Below are positions 17,807-27,166 of a stretch of 64,000 bases of DNA, in pieces (positions within the stretch are counted from its first letter, which is position 1; the number at the start of each line of letters is the position of its first letter). The stretch spans positions 144,076-208,075 of the forward strand of contig NZ_CABVIX010000010.1 of NCBI RefSeq assembly GCF_902498185.1, given 5' to 3'. Source of the stretch: Pseudomonas fluorescens. GTDB taxonomy: Bacteria; Pseudomonadota; Gammaproteobacteria; Pseudomonadales; Pseudomonadaceae. The notes beneath the pieces are model-generated. The model saw only the letters and a program-made list of their open reading frames with translations. It did no database searches and was not told where the DNA came from. The translations under genes and the position numbers were made by a program.

Positions 17807-18283
17807 ATGAGCACCCCGAACAAAGACGTGATCGACGTACTGAACGACTTGATCGAGTACAGCAAGGATGGCGCCAAGGGTTTCCGCGAGTCGGCGGATG
17901 ACGTCAAGGACGCCCAGCTCAAGACTTTCTTCAAAACCCGTGCCGCAGAATGCGAGACCGCTGCATCCGAACTTCAGGCCGAAGTTCGCCGCCTGGGTGG
18001 CGATCCTGAAACTTCCACCAGCGTCACCGCTGACCTGCATCGTGGTTGGGTCAACTTCAAGTCGATGCTCACCGGCAAGGACGAGGAGTCCGTTCTTAAC
18101 GAAGTCGAGCGCGGTGAAGACTACGCCCTCAAAGCCTATAAGGACGCCCGTGAGAAGCTCGCCAAGCACCAGCTCACCGCTACTGACCCGGTCTACTCAC
18201 TGGTAGAGCGTCAGCTGCAGGGCGTGCAACGCAACCATGACCAGGTCAAGGCGCTGCGCGACGCCGCTCGCGCACGCTCTTAA
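17807..18283 (+). CDS. PA2169/DUF2383 four-helix-bundle protein
   Basis: 158 residues with AAGGAG upstream. DVIDVLNDLIEYSKDGAKGF, FFKTRAAECETAASEL, RGWVNFKSMLTGKDEESVLNEVERGEDYALKAY and the C-terminal QLQGVQRNHDQVKALRDAA are those of the PA2169 family, a ferritin-like helical bundle. The highly charged composition and lack of signal peptide fit a soluble cytoplasmic stress protein. Molecular role unknown to me. A terminator follows at 18348, so the gene is monocistronic. Confidence 0.88.
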   Translation: MSTPNKDVIDVLNDLIEYSKDGAKGFRESADDVKDAQLKTFFKTRAAECETAASELQAEVRRLGGDPETSTSVTADLHRGWVNFKSMLTGKDEESVLNEVERGEDYALKAYKDAREKLAKHQLTATDPVYSLVERQLQGVQRNHDQVKALRDAARARS

Positions 18284-18347
18284 CCGAGCGACGGCTCTGC
18301 CCGGTTGCAGCCCTCGGCCTGGGCTGGGTAGAGCATCTCAATCCTGT

Positions 18348-18383
18348 AACCCAGCGCGCCCGTCAGGACGTGCTGGGTTTTTT
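18348..18383 (+). terminator. Intrinsic terminator after the DUF2383 gene
   Basis: AACCCAGC (18348-18355) pairs with GCTGGGTT (18372-18379) and the T-tract runs to 18383. It ends the plus-strand transcript just before the converging porin gene. Confidence 0.8.
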
Positions 18384-18417
18384 CTGTGCAACACCCGTTG
18401 CAACGGTTACGGGCCGG

Positions 18418-19749
18418 TCAGAACACGTTCAGCGGGTAGTCAACGATCACCCGGTACTCATCGACATTGTTATCGACCTGGGAGTAACCCTGGCTGACAC
18501 GGTGGGTTGCCCAGCGCAACTGCACCGACAGGTCCTTGAAACTGCCTTCCTGGAATACGTACTGCACATCCAGGTCACGCTCCCAGTGGCGGGCGTTCTC
18601 GCCGTCGGCGTTGTACCACCCGCTGTAGCCTGCGCTGTCCTGGGAAGCCCTGGTCATGTCCATCTCGCCGCGAGAGTACGACAGGCTGGTGCTCAGACCA
18701 GGAAAGCCGAAGCCGCTGAAATCATAGCCGTACTGCAACTTCCAGGAGCGCTCGTTGGGACCGTTGAAGTCCGAGTACATGCGCGAATTATCCAGGAACA
18801 CGCTATCGCCCAGGTTGATATAGTCGAACGGCGTGTTGCCGTTGACCCGCTGGTAGGCCGCGCTGACGCTGTGGTAACCCGCGTTGGCGGTGAGCGAGAA
18901 GCTGTAGGTGTTGTTGTCGATCTTGCCCAGCAGCGCCTGGCCGGTGTCTTGGGTGTGATAGAAGTGCAGCGATGGGGTCAGGCTCAGCTGCTCGTTGATC
19001 ACATGGGTGTAGCTGAAGTCGAAGTAGTACTGGTTCCAGATATCTTCGAGCTCGGCCGCGTACAGGCTGCTGACGATGCTCGGAGTGGCGTTCCACACGC
19101 CGCCTGCCCAGTTCATGTGTCGGCTCTCGCTGCCCTCGGGAAGGCTGCCGTAGAAGGTATCGATGCGCCGATGCCCGCTCTGGTTGTAGGGCTTGGTGAA
19201 GCTGGCCTGGCCCGCTTCGAGCATCAGCCCGTCGATGCTGTGGTTGGTCAGGCTTACGCCGCGGAAAGTCTGCGGCAGCATGCGCGTCTCTCCACCGGCG
19301 ATCACCGGGTTGCTGAGAAACAGGTCGCCGGCCTTGAGTTCGGTGTCAAAAGCCTTGAGCTTGATTGCAGCGCCCGCGGTGGAGAAAGAACCCGGCGCCT
19401 TGTTGCGCTCGCCGTCCCCGTCGAAGCTGTAGGGCAGGATGCTGGTGCCCGCATGCCCTCCACCGCCGTCGAGCTTCAGACCCAGCATGGCGTGGGCATC
19501 GACTCCAAAGCCCACCACGCCTGGCGTGTAGCCCGACGAGAACTTGGCGATGAAGCCCTGGCCCCATTCGCGGCTGTCAGCGTTGCCGCGGTCGCGCTGG
19601 TTGCGGTTGAGGTAGAAGTTGCGGGCATTGAGGTTCAGGGTCGAACCTGCGACAAAGCCCTCGGCGGTGTCGCCATCGGCCTGGGCGGTGAAGGGCATCG
19701 TTGCAGCCAATGCAACGAACAACGGGGTAAAACGCAAAGCAGTGGACAC
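18418..19749 (-). CDS. OprD-family outer-membrane porin
   Basis: 443 residues from a GTG at 19749, with AAAGGAG nine bases upstream. A signal peptide ends near residue 24 (MPFTAQA). The mature N-terminus GFVAGSTLNLNARNFYLNRN and the blocks EWGQGFIAKFSSGYTPGVVGFGVD and GFHRGVSL-like TFRGVSLTNHSIDGLMLEAG are OprD signatures, and the chain ends in phenylalanine as beta-barrel proteins do. Family members admit amino acids, peptides or aromatic acids; the substrate cannot be told from sequence. Neighbouring genes give no catabolic hint. Confidence 0.93.
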   Translation of the reverse strand: MSTALRFTPLFVALAATMPFTAQADGDTAEGFVAGSTLNLNARNFYLNRNQRDRGNADSREWGQGFIAKFSSGYTPGVVGFGVDAHAMLGLKLDGGGGHAGTSILPYSFDGDGERNKAPGSFSTAGAAIKLKAFDTELKAGDLFLSNPVIAGGETRMLPQTFRGVSLTNHSIDGLMLEAGQASFTKPYNQSGHRRIDTFYGSLPEGSESRHMNWAGGVWNATPSIVSSLYAAELEDIWNQYYFDFSYTHVINEQLSLTPSLHFYHTQDTGQALLGKIDNNTYSFSLTANAGYHSVSAAYQRVNGNTPFDYINLGDSVFLDNSRMYSDFNGPNERSWKLQYGYDFSGFGFPGLSTSLSYSRGEMDMTRASQDSAGYSGWYNADGENARHWERDLDVQYVFQEGSFKDLSVQLRWATHRVSQGYSQVDNNVDEYRVIVDYPLNVF

Positions 19750-19851
19750 TCGTACAAGCTCCTTTTATCTGACGTCGAGGCAGTTTTTATTGTGTGAAAA
19801 ACGCACTTCTTATTGATGGACGTCCCAGCACTTCTGGTATTTTCGACACAC

Positions 19852-19884
19852 AAAAAAAAGCCGCTATTGGCAGCGGCTTTAAAA
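19852..19884 (-). terminator. Intrinsic terminator of the small exported-protein gene
   Basis: AAAGCCGCT (19857-19865) and AGCGGCTTT (19872-19880) form the stem. Read on the minus strand the hairpin ends in eight or more T, downstream of the gene at 19955-20179. Confidence 0.85.
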
Positions 19885-19954
19885 GACTAACACATCGCCG
19901 CACAAGGCGACCATGTGTGGGTCGAGGGAACAGGTTGCGGTATCCGGGCGCCGA

Positions 19955-20179
19955 TCAGCTATCGGAAGCGTCATCGCTGACTGCTTGCGAAGCTGTCTGC
20001 TGTGCATCTTTTGCCGCATCGGAATGTTGCGCGGCGTAGGCATCGCGGGCCTCTTGATGAACAGCGGCGAGTTGGGCATTACGGGTGACAAAGGCCGGCG
20101 ATTCTTCTGCCATGGCCAAGGGCGACAACAACAGGGAAGACAGGACGAACACGCTGGCAATACCCATACTGTTGGACAT
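19955..20179 (-). CDS. Small exported protein of unknown function
   Basis: 74 residues, with a clear signal peptide (MSNSMGIASVFVLSSLLLSPLAMA, cleavage after AMA). The mature part of about 50 residues is Ala/Asp/Gln-rich and cysteine-free (AQLAAVHQEARDAYAAQHSD). AAGGTAG precedes the ATG and a strong terminator follows, so it is a complete one-gene unit. I do not recognise the family; periplasmic location is inferred from the leader. Confidence 0.75.
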   Translation of the reverse strand: MSNSMGIASVFVLSSLLLSPLAMAEESPAFVTRNAQLAAVHQEARDAYAAQHSDAAKDAQQTASQAVSDDASDS

Positions 20180-20308
20180 TTGAAACTACCTTCTTGCGGG
20201 GCAAGTGCTAATTAAGACCCGGCTAAATTAGTCCGCAATTGCACGTTTAAACAGTGCCCGGCCGGATAATCACTGTTGCAAAAAAGGTAACAATATCATG
20301 AGAAATGC

Positions 20309-23300
20309 TCAGTTTTTTGTCTCAAACCCGCGTAATTGACGTCTCGGCGCGCGTAGACGCTCCAGCGCCAGGTAGATGACCGGTGTGGTGAAAAGGGTCA
20401 GCGCCTGGCTGACCAGCAGTCCTCCCACCACGGCGATGCCCAGCGGCTGGCGCAGTTCGGCTCCGGCACCTAAGCCGACCATCAACGGCACCGCGCCGAG
20501 CAGCGCTGCCAGGGTGGTCATGATGATCGGGCGAAAACGCGTCAGGCAGGCCTGATGGATCGCCTGCTCTGGCGTCAAGCCCAGGCGGCGCTGGGCGTCC
20601 AGGGCGAAGTCGATCAGCAGGATGCCGTTTTTCTTGACGATACCGATCAGCAGCACCACGCCGATCAGGCCCATGATGCTGAAATCCTGCCCCATCAGCC
20701 AGAGCAGCGCCAGCGCCCCTAGGCCGGCAGAGGGGAGGGTGGAGATGATGGTCAGCGGATGGACGAAGCTCTCGTAGAGCACGCCGAGGATGATGTACAC
20801 CGCCACCAGCGCTGCCAGGATAAGCCACGGCTGGCTCGACAGCGAGCTCTGGAAGGCCTGGGCCGCGCCTTGGAAGTTGCCGCTGATAGACTCGGGCATG
20901 CCCAGCTCGCGCTGGGTGCGCTCCAGTATCTGAACCGCATCGCCCAGGGCCACGCCAGGCGCCAGGTTGAACGACAGGTTGGCTGCCGGGAACAGGCCAT
21001 CATGGCTGATCGACAACGGCCCGGTACTCGGCGGTGCCACCCTGGCCAGCGCAGACAGTGGCACCATCTCGCCGCTCAAGGGCGAGCGCAGGTAGAAAAA
21101 GTTCAGGCTTTCGGCCTTGCCGCGCTGGCGGGCGTCCAGTTCGAGAATCACTTTGTACTGGTTGGTCTCGGTCTGAAACTCGCTGATCTGGCGCTGGCCG
21201 AAAGCGTCGTACAGCGCCTGGTCGACGTCGCTGGTGGTCAGGCCGAAGCGGGCCGCGGCCTGGCGGTCGATGTCGATACGCGTGACGCTGGCGCCCAGTT
21301 GCAAATCGTTGGACAAATCGCGCAGGGCCGGGCTTTCGCGCAGGCGGTCGGTCAGGCGCTGGGTCCACAGGTTGAGCGCCGCGCCGTCGTTGCTCTTGAG
21401 TACGTACTGGTACTGGGTGCGGCTGGGGCCAGAGCTGAGGTTGATGTCCTGGCCTGCGCGCAGATACAGCACCACACCAGGCACCTCGATCAGCTTGGGC
21501 CGCAGGCGATCGATCAGTTCGCTGGCCGTCACGTCGCGCTCGCTCCGCGGTTTGAGGGCGATCCAGAAACGGCCGTTGGCGATGGTCTGGTTGCTGCCCG
21601 TGACGCCAACGGCATGGGAAAATGCGCGCACGGCCGGGTCCGCCTCGATGATCCTGGCCAAGGCCTTGTGTTTCTCGATCATGGCCGGGTAGGAAATGTC
21701 GGCGGCGGCCTCGCTGGTGCCAAGGATGAAGCCAGTGTCCTGCAACGGGAAGAAGCCCTTGGGAATGGCTGCATAGCCTCCCACGGCCAGGGCGAGGGTC
21801 AGGAAGAACACGCCTAGCGTCAAACGCTGGTGGGCGAGGGCACGGTCCAGAATCCTTTCGTAGCCGCGCAGCAGACGCTCGCCAAAGCCGCCGTGCTGCC
21901 CGGCCGGAGCCTTGCGCATGAACAGCGCGCACAGTGTCGGCGCCAGGGTAAGCGACACCACCACCGAGATCAGGATGGTGAACGTGGCCGTCAGCGCGAA
22001 CTCCTTGAACAGCCGGCCGACCACGCCGCCCATGAACAACAGCGGGATGAACGCGGCGATCAGCGAGAAGCTGATCGACACCACGGTGAAGCCGATCTCG
22101 CCCGCGCCCTTGATCGCGGCGGTGCGGCTGTCTTCGCCCGCTTCCAGATGGCGGTGGATGTTCTCGACCACGACGATGGCGTCGTCGACCACAAAGCCCA
22201 CCGCAATGACGATGGCCACCAGGGTCAGGTTGTTCAGGCTGAAGCCGAACACATACATCAGTGCGCAACTGGCGATCAGCGACACCCCGAGCACGCTGGA
22301 CACCACCAGAGTCGCCGACCATTGGCGCAGGAACAGCGCCATCACACCGATCACCAGCGCCACGGCGATCATCAGGGTCAGCTCCACTTCGTGCAGCGAG
22401 GCGCGGATGGTCTGGGTGCGGTCGTTGAGTATCGACACTTCGACCGAGGCGGGGAGCATTTCCTTCAACCGCGGCAGGGCGGCCTGCACCCGGTCGACGG
22501 TATCGACGATGTTCGCGCCGGGCTGGCGGAACACCACCAGGTTCAGCCCGGGCTGTTCACCGGACCACGCCTTGACGTAGGCGTTCTCGGCGCCATTGAC
22601 CACGGTCGCGACATCGCGCAGGTGAACGGGCGCGCCGTTGCGGTAGGAGACGATCAGCCGTGCGTAGTCTTCGGGGTGAAACAACTGATCGTTGGCGGCG
22701 ATGGTCGAGACGCTGTGCTCGCCGTACAACGCGCCCTTGGCCAGGTTCAGGCTGGTCTGCTGGATCGCCTGGCGCAGGTCGGCCAGGGTCAGGCCGATGG
22801 CCGCGAGCTTTTCGGGCTGGGCCTGGACCCGGATCGCGGGGCGCTGCTGGCCGGTAATGTTGATCAGGCCGACGCCATCGATCTGGCTCAATTGGCGGGC
22901 AAGCAGGGTTTCGGCGTAGTCACTGAGCTCGTTGCCGGGCATCTGCGCGGAGCTTACGGTCATCACCAGCACCGGACTGTCTGCAGGGTTGACCTTGCGC
23001 CACGTGGGCGGGTTGGGCAGGTCCTGGGGCAGGCGGGAGGTGGCAGTATTGATGGCCGCCTGGACTTCCTGGGCGGCCGTGTCGATGCTCTTGTCGAGGG
23101 TGAACTGCAGGATCAGGGTGGTCGAGCCCAGCGCGCTGCTGCTGGTCATCTGGGTCATGCCCGGGATGGCGCTGAACTGCACCTCGAGCGGTGTGGCCAC
23201 CGAGGAGGCCATGGTTTCCGGGCTGGCACCGGGCAGTTGCGCGGTCACCTGGATGGTCGGGAAATCCGCTTCGGGCAGCGGCGCCACGGGCAGGCGCGAA

Positions 23301-23398
23301 AACGCCACGGCGCCCATCAGCACCATGGCGAAGGTCAGCAGCACGGTGGCCACCGGGTGATCGATGCACCAGGCCGAGACCTCGTTGCGCCCGGTCAT
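20309..23398 (-). CDS. RND efflux transporter permease
   Basis: 1029 residues. The architecture is that of HAE-type RND pumps: a first helix (HPVATVLLTFAMVLMGAVAFS), a large periplasmic loop, a helix bundle with the proton-relay VGFVVDDAIVVVENIHRHLE (two Asp in TM4), then a repeat of the layout and the C-terminal bundle (LIDFALDAQRRLGLTPEQAI). Length matches MdtB/MuxC-type pumps of about 1030-1040. It drives proton-coupled export of hydrophobic compounds. It overlaps the adaptor gene by 4 bp. No outer-membrane factor is nearby, so a shared TolC/OprM protein is implied. The substrate is unknown. Confidence 0.95.
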   Translation of the reverse strand: MTGRNEVSAWCIDHPVATVLLTFAMVLMGAVAFSRLPVAPLPEADFPTIQVTAQLPGASPETMASSVATPLEVQFSAIPGMTQMTSSSALGSTTLILQFTLDKSIDTAAQEVQAAINTATSRLPQDLPNPPTWRKVNPADSPVLVMTVSSAQMPGNELSDYAETLLARQLSQIDGVGLINITGQQRPAIRVQAQPEKLAAIGLTLADLRQAIQQTSLNLAKGALYGEHSVSTIAANDQLFHPEDYARLIVSYRNGAPVHLRDVATVVNGAENAYVKAWSGEQPGLNLVVFRQPGANIVDTVDRVQAALPRLKEMLPASVEVSILNDRTQTIRASLHEVELTLMIAVALVIGVMALFLRQWSATLVVSSVLGVSLIASCALMYVFGFSLNNLTLVAIVIAVGFVVDDAIVVVENIHRHLEAGEDSRTAAIKGAGEIGFTVVSISFSLIAAFIPLLFMGGVVGRLFKEFALTATFTILISVVVSLTLAPTLCALFMRKAPAGQHGGFGERLLRGYERILDRALAHQRLTLGVFFLTLALAVGGYAAIPKGFFPLQDTGFILGTSEAAADISYPAMIEKHKALARIIEADPAVRAFSHAVGVTGSNQTIANGRFWIALKPRSERDVTASELIDRLRPKLIEVPGVVLYLRAGQDINLSSGPSRTQYQYVLKSNDGAALNLWTQRLTDRLRESPALRDLSNDLQLGASVTRIDIDRQAAARFGLTTSDVDQALYDAFGQRQISEFQTETNQYKVILELDARQRGKAESLNFFYLRSPLSGEMVPLSALARVAPPSTGPLSISHDGLFPAANLSFNLAPGVALGDAVQILERTQRELGMPESISGNFQGAAQAFQSSLSSQPWLILAALVAVYIILGVLYESFVHPLTIISTLPSAGLGALALLWLMGQDFSIMGLIGVVLLIGIVKKNGILLIDFALDAQRRLGLTPEQAIHQACLTRFRPIIMTTLAALLGAVPLMVGLGAGAELRQPLGIAVVGGLLVSQALTLFTTPVIYLALERLRAPRRQLRGFETKN

Positions 23399-24555
23399 GG
23401 CTGGCCCCTGCGCTCGGCGACATCGGCGTCGGCCGGAGCATCGGGCGCGATCTCGACCCGTGCACCGGGCTTGAGCCGTGACTGGCCGTCGAGAATCAGC
23501 CGGTCACCGGCGTTCACTCCGGCGATGATGCTCCGGTCGCTGTCCTGGTGCAGCACCTCTACAGGCACGCTCTTGACCCTGTCGCCCTCCAGCCGGTAGA
23601 CAAACTGCCCATCGATGCCACGTTGCACGACCGGCGGCGGCACCACCAGTGCGTTTTCGTCGACTGCGGTGCGAAGTTTCACGGTGACCAGTTGGCCGGG
23701 CCACAGGCGTGCGTCGGCGTTGTCGAACTCGGCCTTGACCCGCACGGTGCCGGTGGTGGCCGAGACCTGATTGTCGATCAGCGCCAGGTGACCCTCGCCG
23801 AGCAGGGTGCTCTGGCCGTCGGCGTCCAGGTAGGCCTGTACCACGGCGGGTACCGGAGCCTTGAGCAGGCCTTGCAAGGTGGGCAGCATCTGCTGGGGCA
23901 GAGCGAACTCCACGGCGATCGGGTCGATCTGGGTCACGCTGAACAGACCCTGGGTATCCGCGACGCGCAGGAAATTGCCTTCGTCGACATTGCGAATGCC
24001 AACCCGCCCGGTCACCGGTGAGCGTATCTGCGTGTAGGAGAGCTGCACCTGGGCATTGGCAATGGCGGCCTGATTGCCCTTCACCGTGGCCTGCAGCTGG
24101 TTGTACAACGCCTGTTGCTGGTCGAGGGTCTGGCGTGACACACCATTGTCGGTGCTGAGCACGCGGTAGCGCTTGAGGTCGACCCCGGCCACTTGCAACT
24201 GCGCCTGGCTCTGGCCAAGCTGCGCGCGCGCCTGTTCGAGGCTCGCGCGGATTGCCCGGTCGTCGAGGGTGGCGAGCAGGTCGCCGGACTTGACCCATTG
24301 GCCCTCCTTGACCAGCACCCGGGTCAGCACGCCTTCGACCTGCGGGCGGACCTCGACGCTGTGCAGCGACAGCACCGAGCCGATCGCGCTGGTGATGCGC
24401 GGCACGTCCTGCCTGGCCACGCTGACTACCCGCACAGGTACGGCTGCCGGGGCGCGGGACGGTGCAGTACTCTGGCGCTGGCTCAGCCAATAGGCAAGCA
24501 CTGCCAAGACCACGGCCAGCACGGCAATCAAGAGAAAGCGGGACGAAGGTCGCAT
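23395..24555 (-). CDS. RND efflux periplasmic adaptor (MdtA-like)
   Basis: 386 residues with an N-terminal membrane anchor (FLLIAVLAVVLAVLAYWLSQ). The order is that of membrane-fusion proteins: lipoyl half (VRPQVEGVLTRVLVKEGQWV), a coiled-coil hairpin (RASLEQARAQLGQSQAQLQV), the second lipoyl half (IRSPVTGRVGIRNVDEGNF) and beta-barrel and membrane-proximal domains. It bridges the permease encoded just downstream to an outer-membrane channel. It is the first gene of the two-gene operon; the ribosome site is weak. Confidence 0.93.
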   Translation of the reverse strand: MRPSSRFLLIAVLAVVLAVLAYWLSQRQSTAPSRAPAAVPVRVVSVARQDVPRITSAIGSVLSLHSVEVRPQVEGVLTRVLVKEGQWVKSGDLLATLDDRAIRASLEQARAQLGQSQAQLQVAGVDLKRYRVLSTDNGVSRQTLDQQQALYNQLQATVKGNQAAIANAQVQLSYTQIRSPVTGRVGIRNVDEGNFLRVADTQGLFSVTQIDPIAVEFALPQQMLPTLQGLLKAPVPAVVQAYLDADGQSTLLGEGHLALIDNQVSATTGTVRVKAEFDNADARLWPGQLVTVKLRTAVDENALVVPPPVVQRGIDGQFVYRLEGDRVKSVPVEVLHQDSDRSIIAGVNAGDRLILDGQSRLKPGARVEIAPDAPADADVAERRGQP

Positions 24556-24632
24556 GCAGGTCGGGCACCTAGCCTAGGGAGGGGATCGCTTTATCCAGCG
24601 TGTAGCGGATGGCTCGGGGCGGGAGGGCACAG

Positions 24633-24944
24633 CTACCTGGAGGCGGCTGCCCACTCGCTCACGTGCGCACGCTGGTGCTGCTTGTCATACAGGCACAATT
24701 CCGTGCCCGTACGGCCTTTCATGTGCGCCTGTGGATACCGGCCTTCGATCAACAGGGCGCTGTAGCCGATCTGGTCGTCGAACTCCACCGGCTTGCTGCG
24801 GGCATGGGCATCCTTGAGCTGGCTGGCGGCAAGGCAGGTCTTGATGACCTGCTTGCGGTGCTCGTTCCAGGCTTCGGGGCTGGAGGCGTGGACAGCGCCG
24901 CTGAACAGGGCGCAGGTCAGCAGGGCGGTGGTCAGGTGTCTCAT
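24633..24944 (-). CDS. Small periplasmic protein of unknown function
   Basis: 103 residues from the ATG at 24944 (MRHLTTALLTCALFSGAVHA, signal peptide with cleavage after VHA). The mature chain of about 83 residues has two cysteines (KTCLAA and ELCLYD), which could form a disulfide. It lies 77 bp upstream of the RND operon on the same strand and might be its leader gene, though no shared function is evident. I do not recognise the family. Confidence 0.7.
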   Translation of the reverse strand: MRHLTTALLTCALFSGAVHASSPEAWNEHRKQVIKTCLAASQLKDAHARSKPVEFDDQIGYSALLIEGRYPQAHMKGRTGTELCLYDKQHQRAHVSEWAAASR

Positions 24945-25005
24945 GGCAGGTACCGGCATGGCGTGCAGAGCTGCAGAGTATGCCCGACTCAGGCGGTGTG
25001 TTTCA

Positions 25006-25905
25006 TCAATGCTCGGCGAATACCACCGTGCGCGCGGCGACCACCAGGCAGTCGGTGAGCTCCGGCGACGAGAACTTGGTCAGCACCGCGTTGGCGCCCG
25101 CGGCCTTGGCCTTTTCGCTGTTCATGGCGCTGTCCAGCGAGGTGTGCAGGAGCACATAGAGGTGCTTGAAGTCGGGCGTCTCGCGCAGGGTGCGGGTAAA
25201 GGCATAGCCGTCCATTTCAGACATCTCGATATCCGACACTACCAGGTTGATTTCCTGCTCGGTGCCCTGCAGTTCCAGCAGCACGTTGATCGCGTCCTTG
25301 GCGCTACGCGCCGTATGGCACTCGATGCCCAGGTTGCGCAGGGTGTGCACCGACTGCTGCAAGGCCACCTGGCTGTCGTCGACCACCAGGATGTTGGCGG
25401 CGGCGAGCAGCGCGGCGTCCTCGCTGTCGAGCGCGTTGGCTGGGACATCCTGCGGTGCCGGAGTGATTGCGTGAATGACCTTTTCGATATCCAGCACCTG
25501 TACCAGGGCATTGTCCACCCGGGTGACCCCCGTGATGAAGGCCTTGCTGCCCGAGCCGAAGGGCGGCGGCTTGATATCGGTGCTCTGGCAATGAATGATC
25601 TTGCTGACTGCCTGAACGTGCAGGCCTTGGCGGGAGCGACTGATGTCGGTGACGATCAGGCAGCCGCCATCGGGGTCGGCCAGCGGGCGCTCGCCGATGG
25701 CCCGGGACAGGTCGATCACCGACAGCGCATTGCCGCGCAAGGTCGCCACGCCTTTGACGTGCGGGTGCGATTCCGGCAGCTTGGTCAGTGGCGGGCACGG
25801 GATGATTTCGCTGACCTTGAGCAGGTTGATTGCCATCAGCTTGCCGCTGCGCAGGGTGAAGAGCAGCAGGGACAACGCGTCCGCGGGGGCATTTTGCTTG
25901 GCCAT
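25006..25905 (-). CDS. cheV: CheV-type chemotaxis coupling protein
   Basis: 299 residues. A CheW-like domain (about 10-155, with LLLFTLRSGKLMAINLLKVSEI and GNALSVIDLSRAIGE) is fused to a response-regulator receiver (about 170-295). The acidic pocket (ILVVDDSQVA), the phospho-Asp in VVSDIEMSEMDGYAF and the conserved Lys in VLTKFSSPE are all intact. CheV couples receptors to CheA and may buffer phosphate flow. It follows the adhesin secretion genes at 76 bp on the same strand, separated by a hairpin, so co-expression is possible but weakly supported. Confidence 0.93.
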   Translation of the reverse strand: MAKQNAPADALSLLLFTLRSGKLMAINLLKVSEIIPCPPLTKLPESHPHVKGVATLRGNALSVIDLSRAIGERPLADPDGGCLIVTDISRSRQGLHVQAVSKIIHCQSTDIKPPPFGSGSKAFITGVTRVDNALVQVLDIEKVIHAITPAPQDVPANALDSEDAALLAAANILVVDDSQVALQQSVHTLRNLGIECHTARSAKDAINVLLELQGTEQEINLVVSDIEMSEMDGYAFTRTLRETPDFKHLYVLLHTSLDSAMNSEKAKAAGANAVLTKFSSPELTDCLVVAARTVVFAEH

Positions 25906-25952
25906 GGTCGAGTTCTGTCGGTGAAGTAGATGCCGGGTTATCGGCCTGCAAT

Positions 25953-25974
25953 CGCGGTCCTTTAGCGGACCGCG
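25953..25974 (-). terminator. Hairpin between the HlyD-type gene and cheV
   Basis: CGCGGTCC (25953-25960) pairs with GGACCGCG (25967-25974) around a six-base loop. There is no T-tract, so it may be a factor-assisted or weak terminator, or an RNA-stability element, at the end of the secretion operon. Confidence 0.45.
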
Positions 25975-25981
25975 AGACGGT

Positions 25982-27166
25982 TCAACGCTCGCGCAATGCC
26001 TCCTTGGCCCGGTTCAATGGCTTGACCAGATAGTTGAGGATGGTCTTCTCACCGGTGCGGATATCCACCGTGGCGATCATCCCCGGCACGATCGCGAAAT
26101 GCTTGCCGGCCTTGTTCTGCAAGCTGTCCTGCTCGGTGCGGATGAATACGCGGTAATAGTAGATCTCGGGCTTTACCTCGTCCTGCAGGGTGTCGGGCGA
26201 GATGCCGACCACCTTGCCGTCGAGGCTGCCAAATACCGAGTAGTCATAGGCGCTGATCTTCACCTTGGCGGCCTGGTCGGGATGGATGAAGGCGATGTCG
26301 CGAGGTGCGATGCGGGTCTCGATGAGCAGGCGCTCGTCCATCGGCACGATCTTCATCACCTGCCCACCGGGTTGCACCACGCCACCCAGGGTGGTCACCT
26401 CGATGTCCTTGACGATGCCGCGTACCGGCGAGCGCAGGGTCAGGCGCGTCAGCGAGTCGTTACGTCCGCGCATCACGGCGGCCAGGCTGTCGGCCTCGGC
26501 GCTGGCCTTGGCCAGCTCTTCGCGGGCGCGCACCAGATAGTCGGAGCGGGCTTCGGTGGCCTTGAGCTCCAGTTCGGAGCGCTGGCGGTTCAGGCGGATC
26601 ACTTCGACCCGGCTGGAGGCACCCATCTTGGCCAGGTTCTCGGTGATCTTCAGCTCGCTGCGCACCAGCCTGAGCGAATCTTCGATACCAGCCAGGGTTT
26701 GCTCGAGGCCGCGGCGGCGGGTCTGGTAGAGCGCGGTCTCGGCTTCGACCAGGTCGGCCGACTGCTTGAGGTCGTCGGGGAAGACCAGCGGCTTGCCGGC
26801 GACTTCGGCGCGCAGCCGCGCCACGCTGGCCCTCGCCGCGAGGTATTTGGCCTCGCTTTCACCGACGCTGGACTGGGACTTCGTCGGGTCGAGCTGGGCC
26901 AGGATCTGCCCGCGCTGGACCATGTCGCCCTCGGCCACGTTCATCTCGGCGACGATCCCGCCTTCGAGGGTCTGGATCACCTGCTCGCGCGAGCTGGGGA
27001 TGACCTTGCCGGTGCCGGTGGACACTTCGACCACCTCGAACCAGGCTGCCCAGGCCAGAAACGCCGCCAGCATCAGCGCGCAGATGACGATTACCCGGCC
27101 GGCGCGCAATACCGCGTGGTCATCCTGGCCATCGAGGTACGCAGAGGGAAGTTCGTGGGTGCTCAT
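25982..27166 (-). CDS. Type I secretion periplasmic adaptor (HlyD family)
   Basis: 394 residues with one N-terminal membrane helix (RVIVICALMLAAFLAWAAWFEV). The lipoyl half-motif STGTGKVIPSSREQVIQTLEGGIVAE, a long coiled coil, the RTX-type C-terminal blocks (LTRLTLRSPVRGIVKDIEVTT, VKISAYDYSVFGSLDGKV) and IVPGMIATVDIRTGEKTILNYL are classical HlyD/LapC type. It spans the periplasm between the ABC exporter and the TolC-type channel. The start overlaps the exporter stop by 4 bp. It matches the third gene of the set called lapHIJ in P. putida, as I remember. Confidence 0.94.
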   Translation of the reverse strand: MSTHELPSAYLDGQDDHAVLRAGRVIVICALMLAAFLAWAAWFEVVEVSTGTGKVIPSSREQVIQTLEGGIVAEMNVAEGDMVQRGQILAQLDPTKSQSSVGESEAKYLAARASVARLRAEVAGKPLVFPDDLKQSADLVEAETALYQTRRRGLEQTLAGIEDSLRLVRSELKITENLAKMGASSRVEVIRLNRQRSELELKATEARSDYLVRAREELAKASAEADSLAAVMRGRNDSLTRLTLRSPVRGIVKDIEVTTLGGVVQPGGQVMKIVPMDERLLIETRIAPRDIAFIHPDQAAKVKISAYDYSVFGSLDGKVVGISPDTLQDEVKPEIYYYRVFIRTEQDSLQNKAGKHFAIVPGMIATVDIRTGEKTILNYLVKPLNRAKEALRER

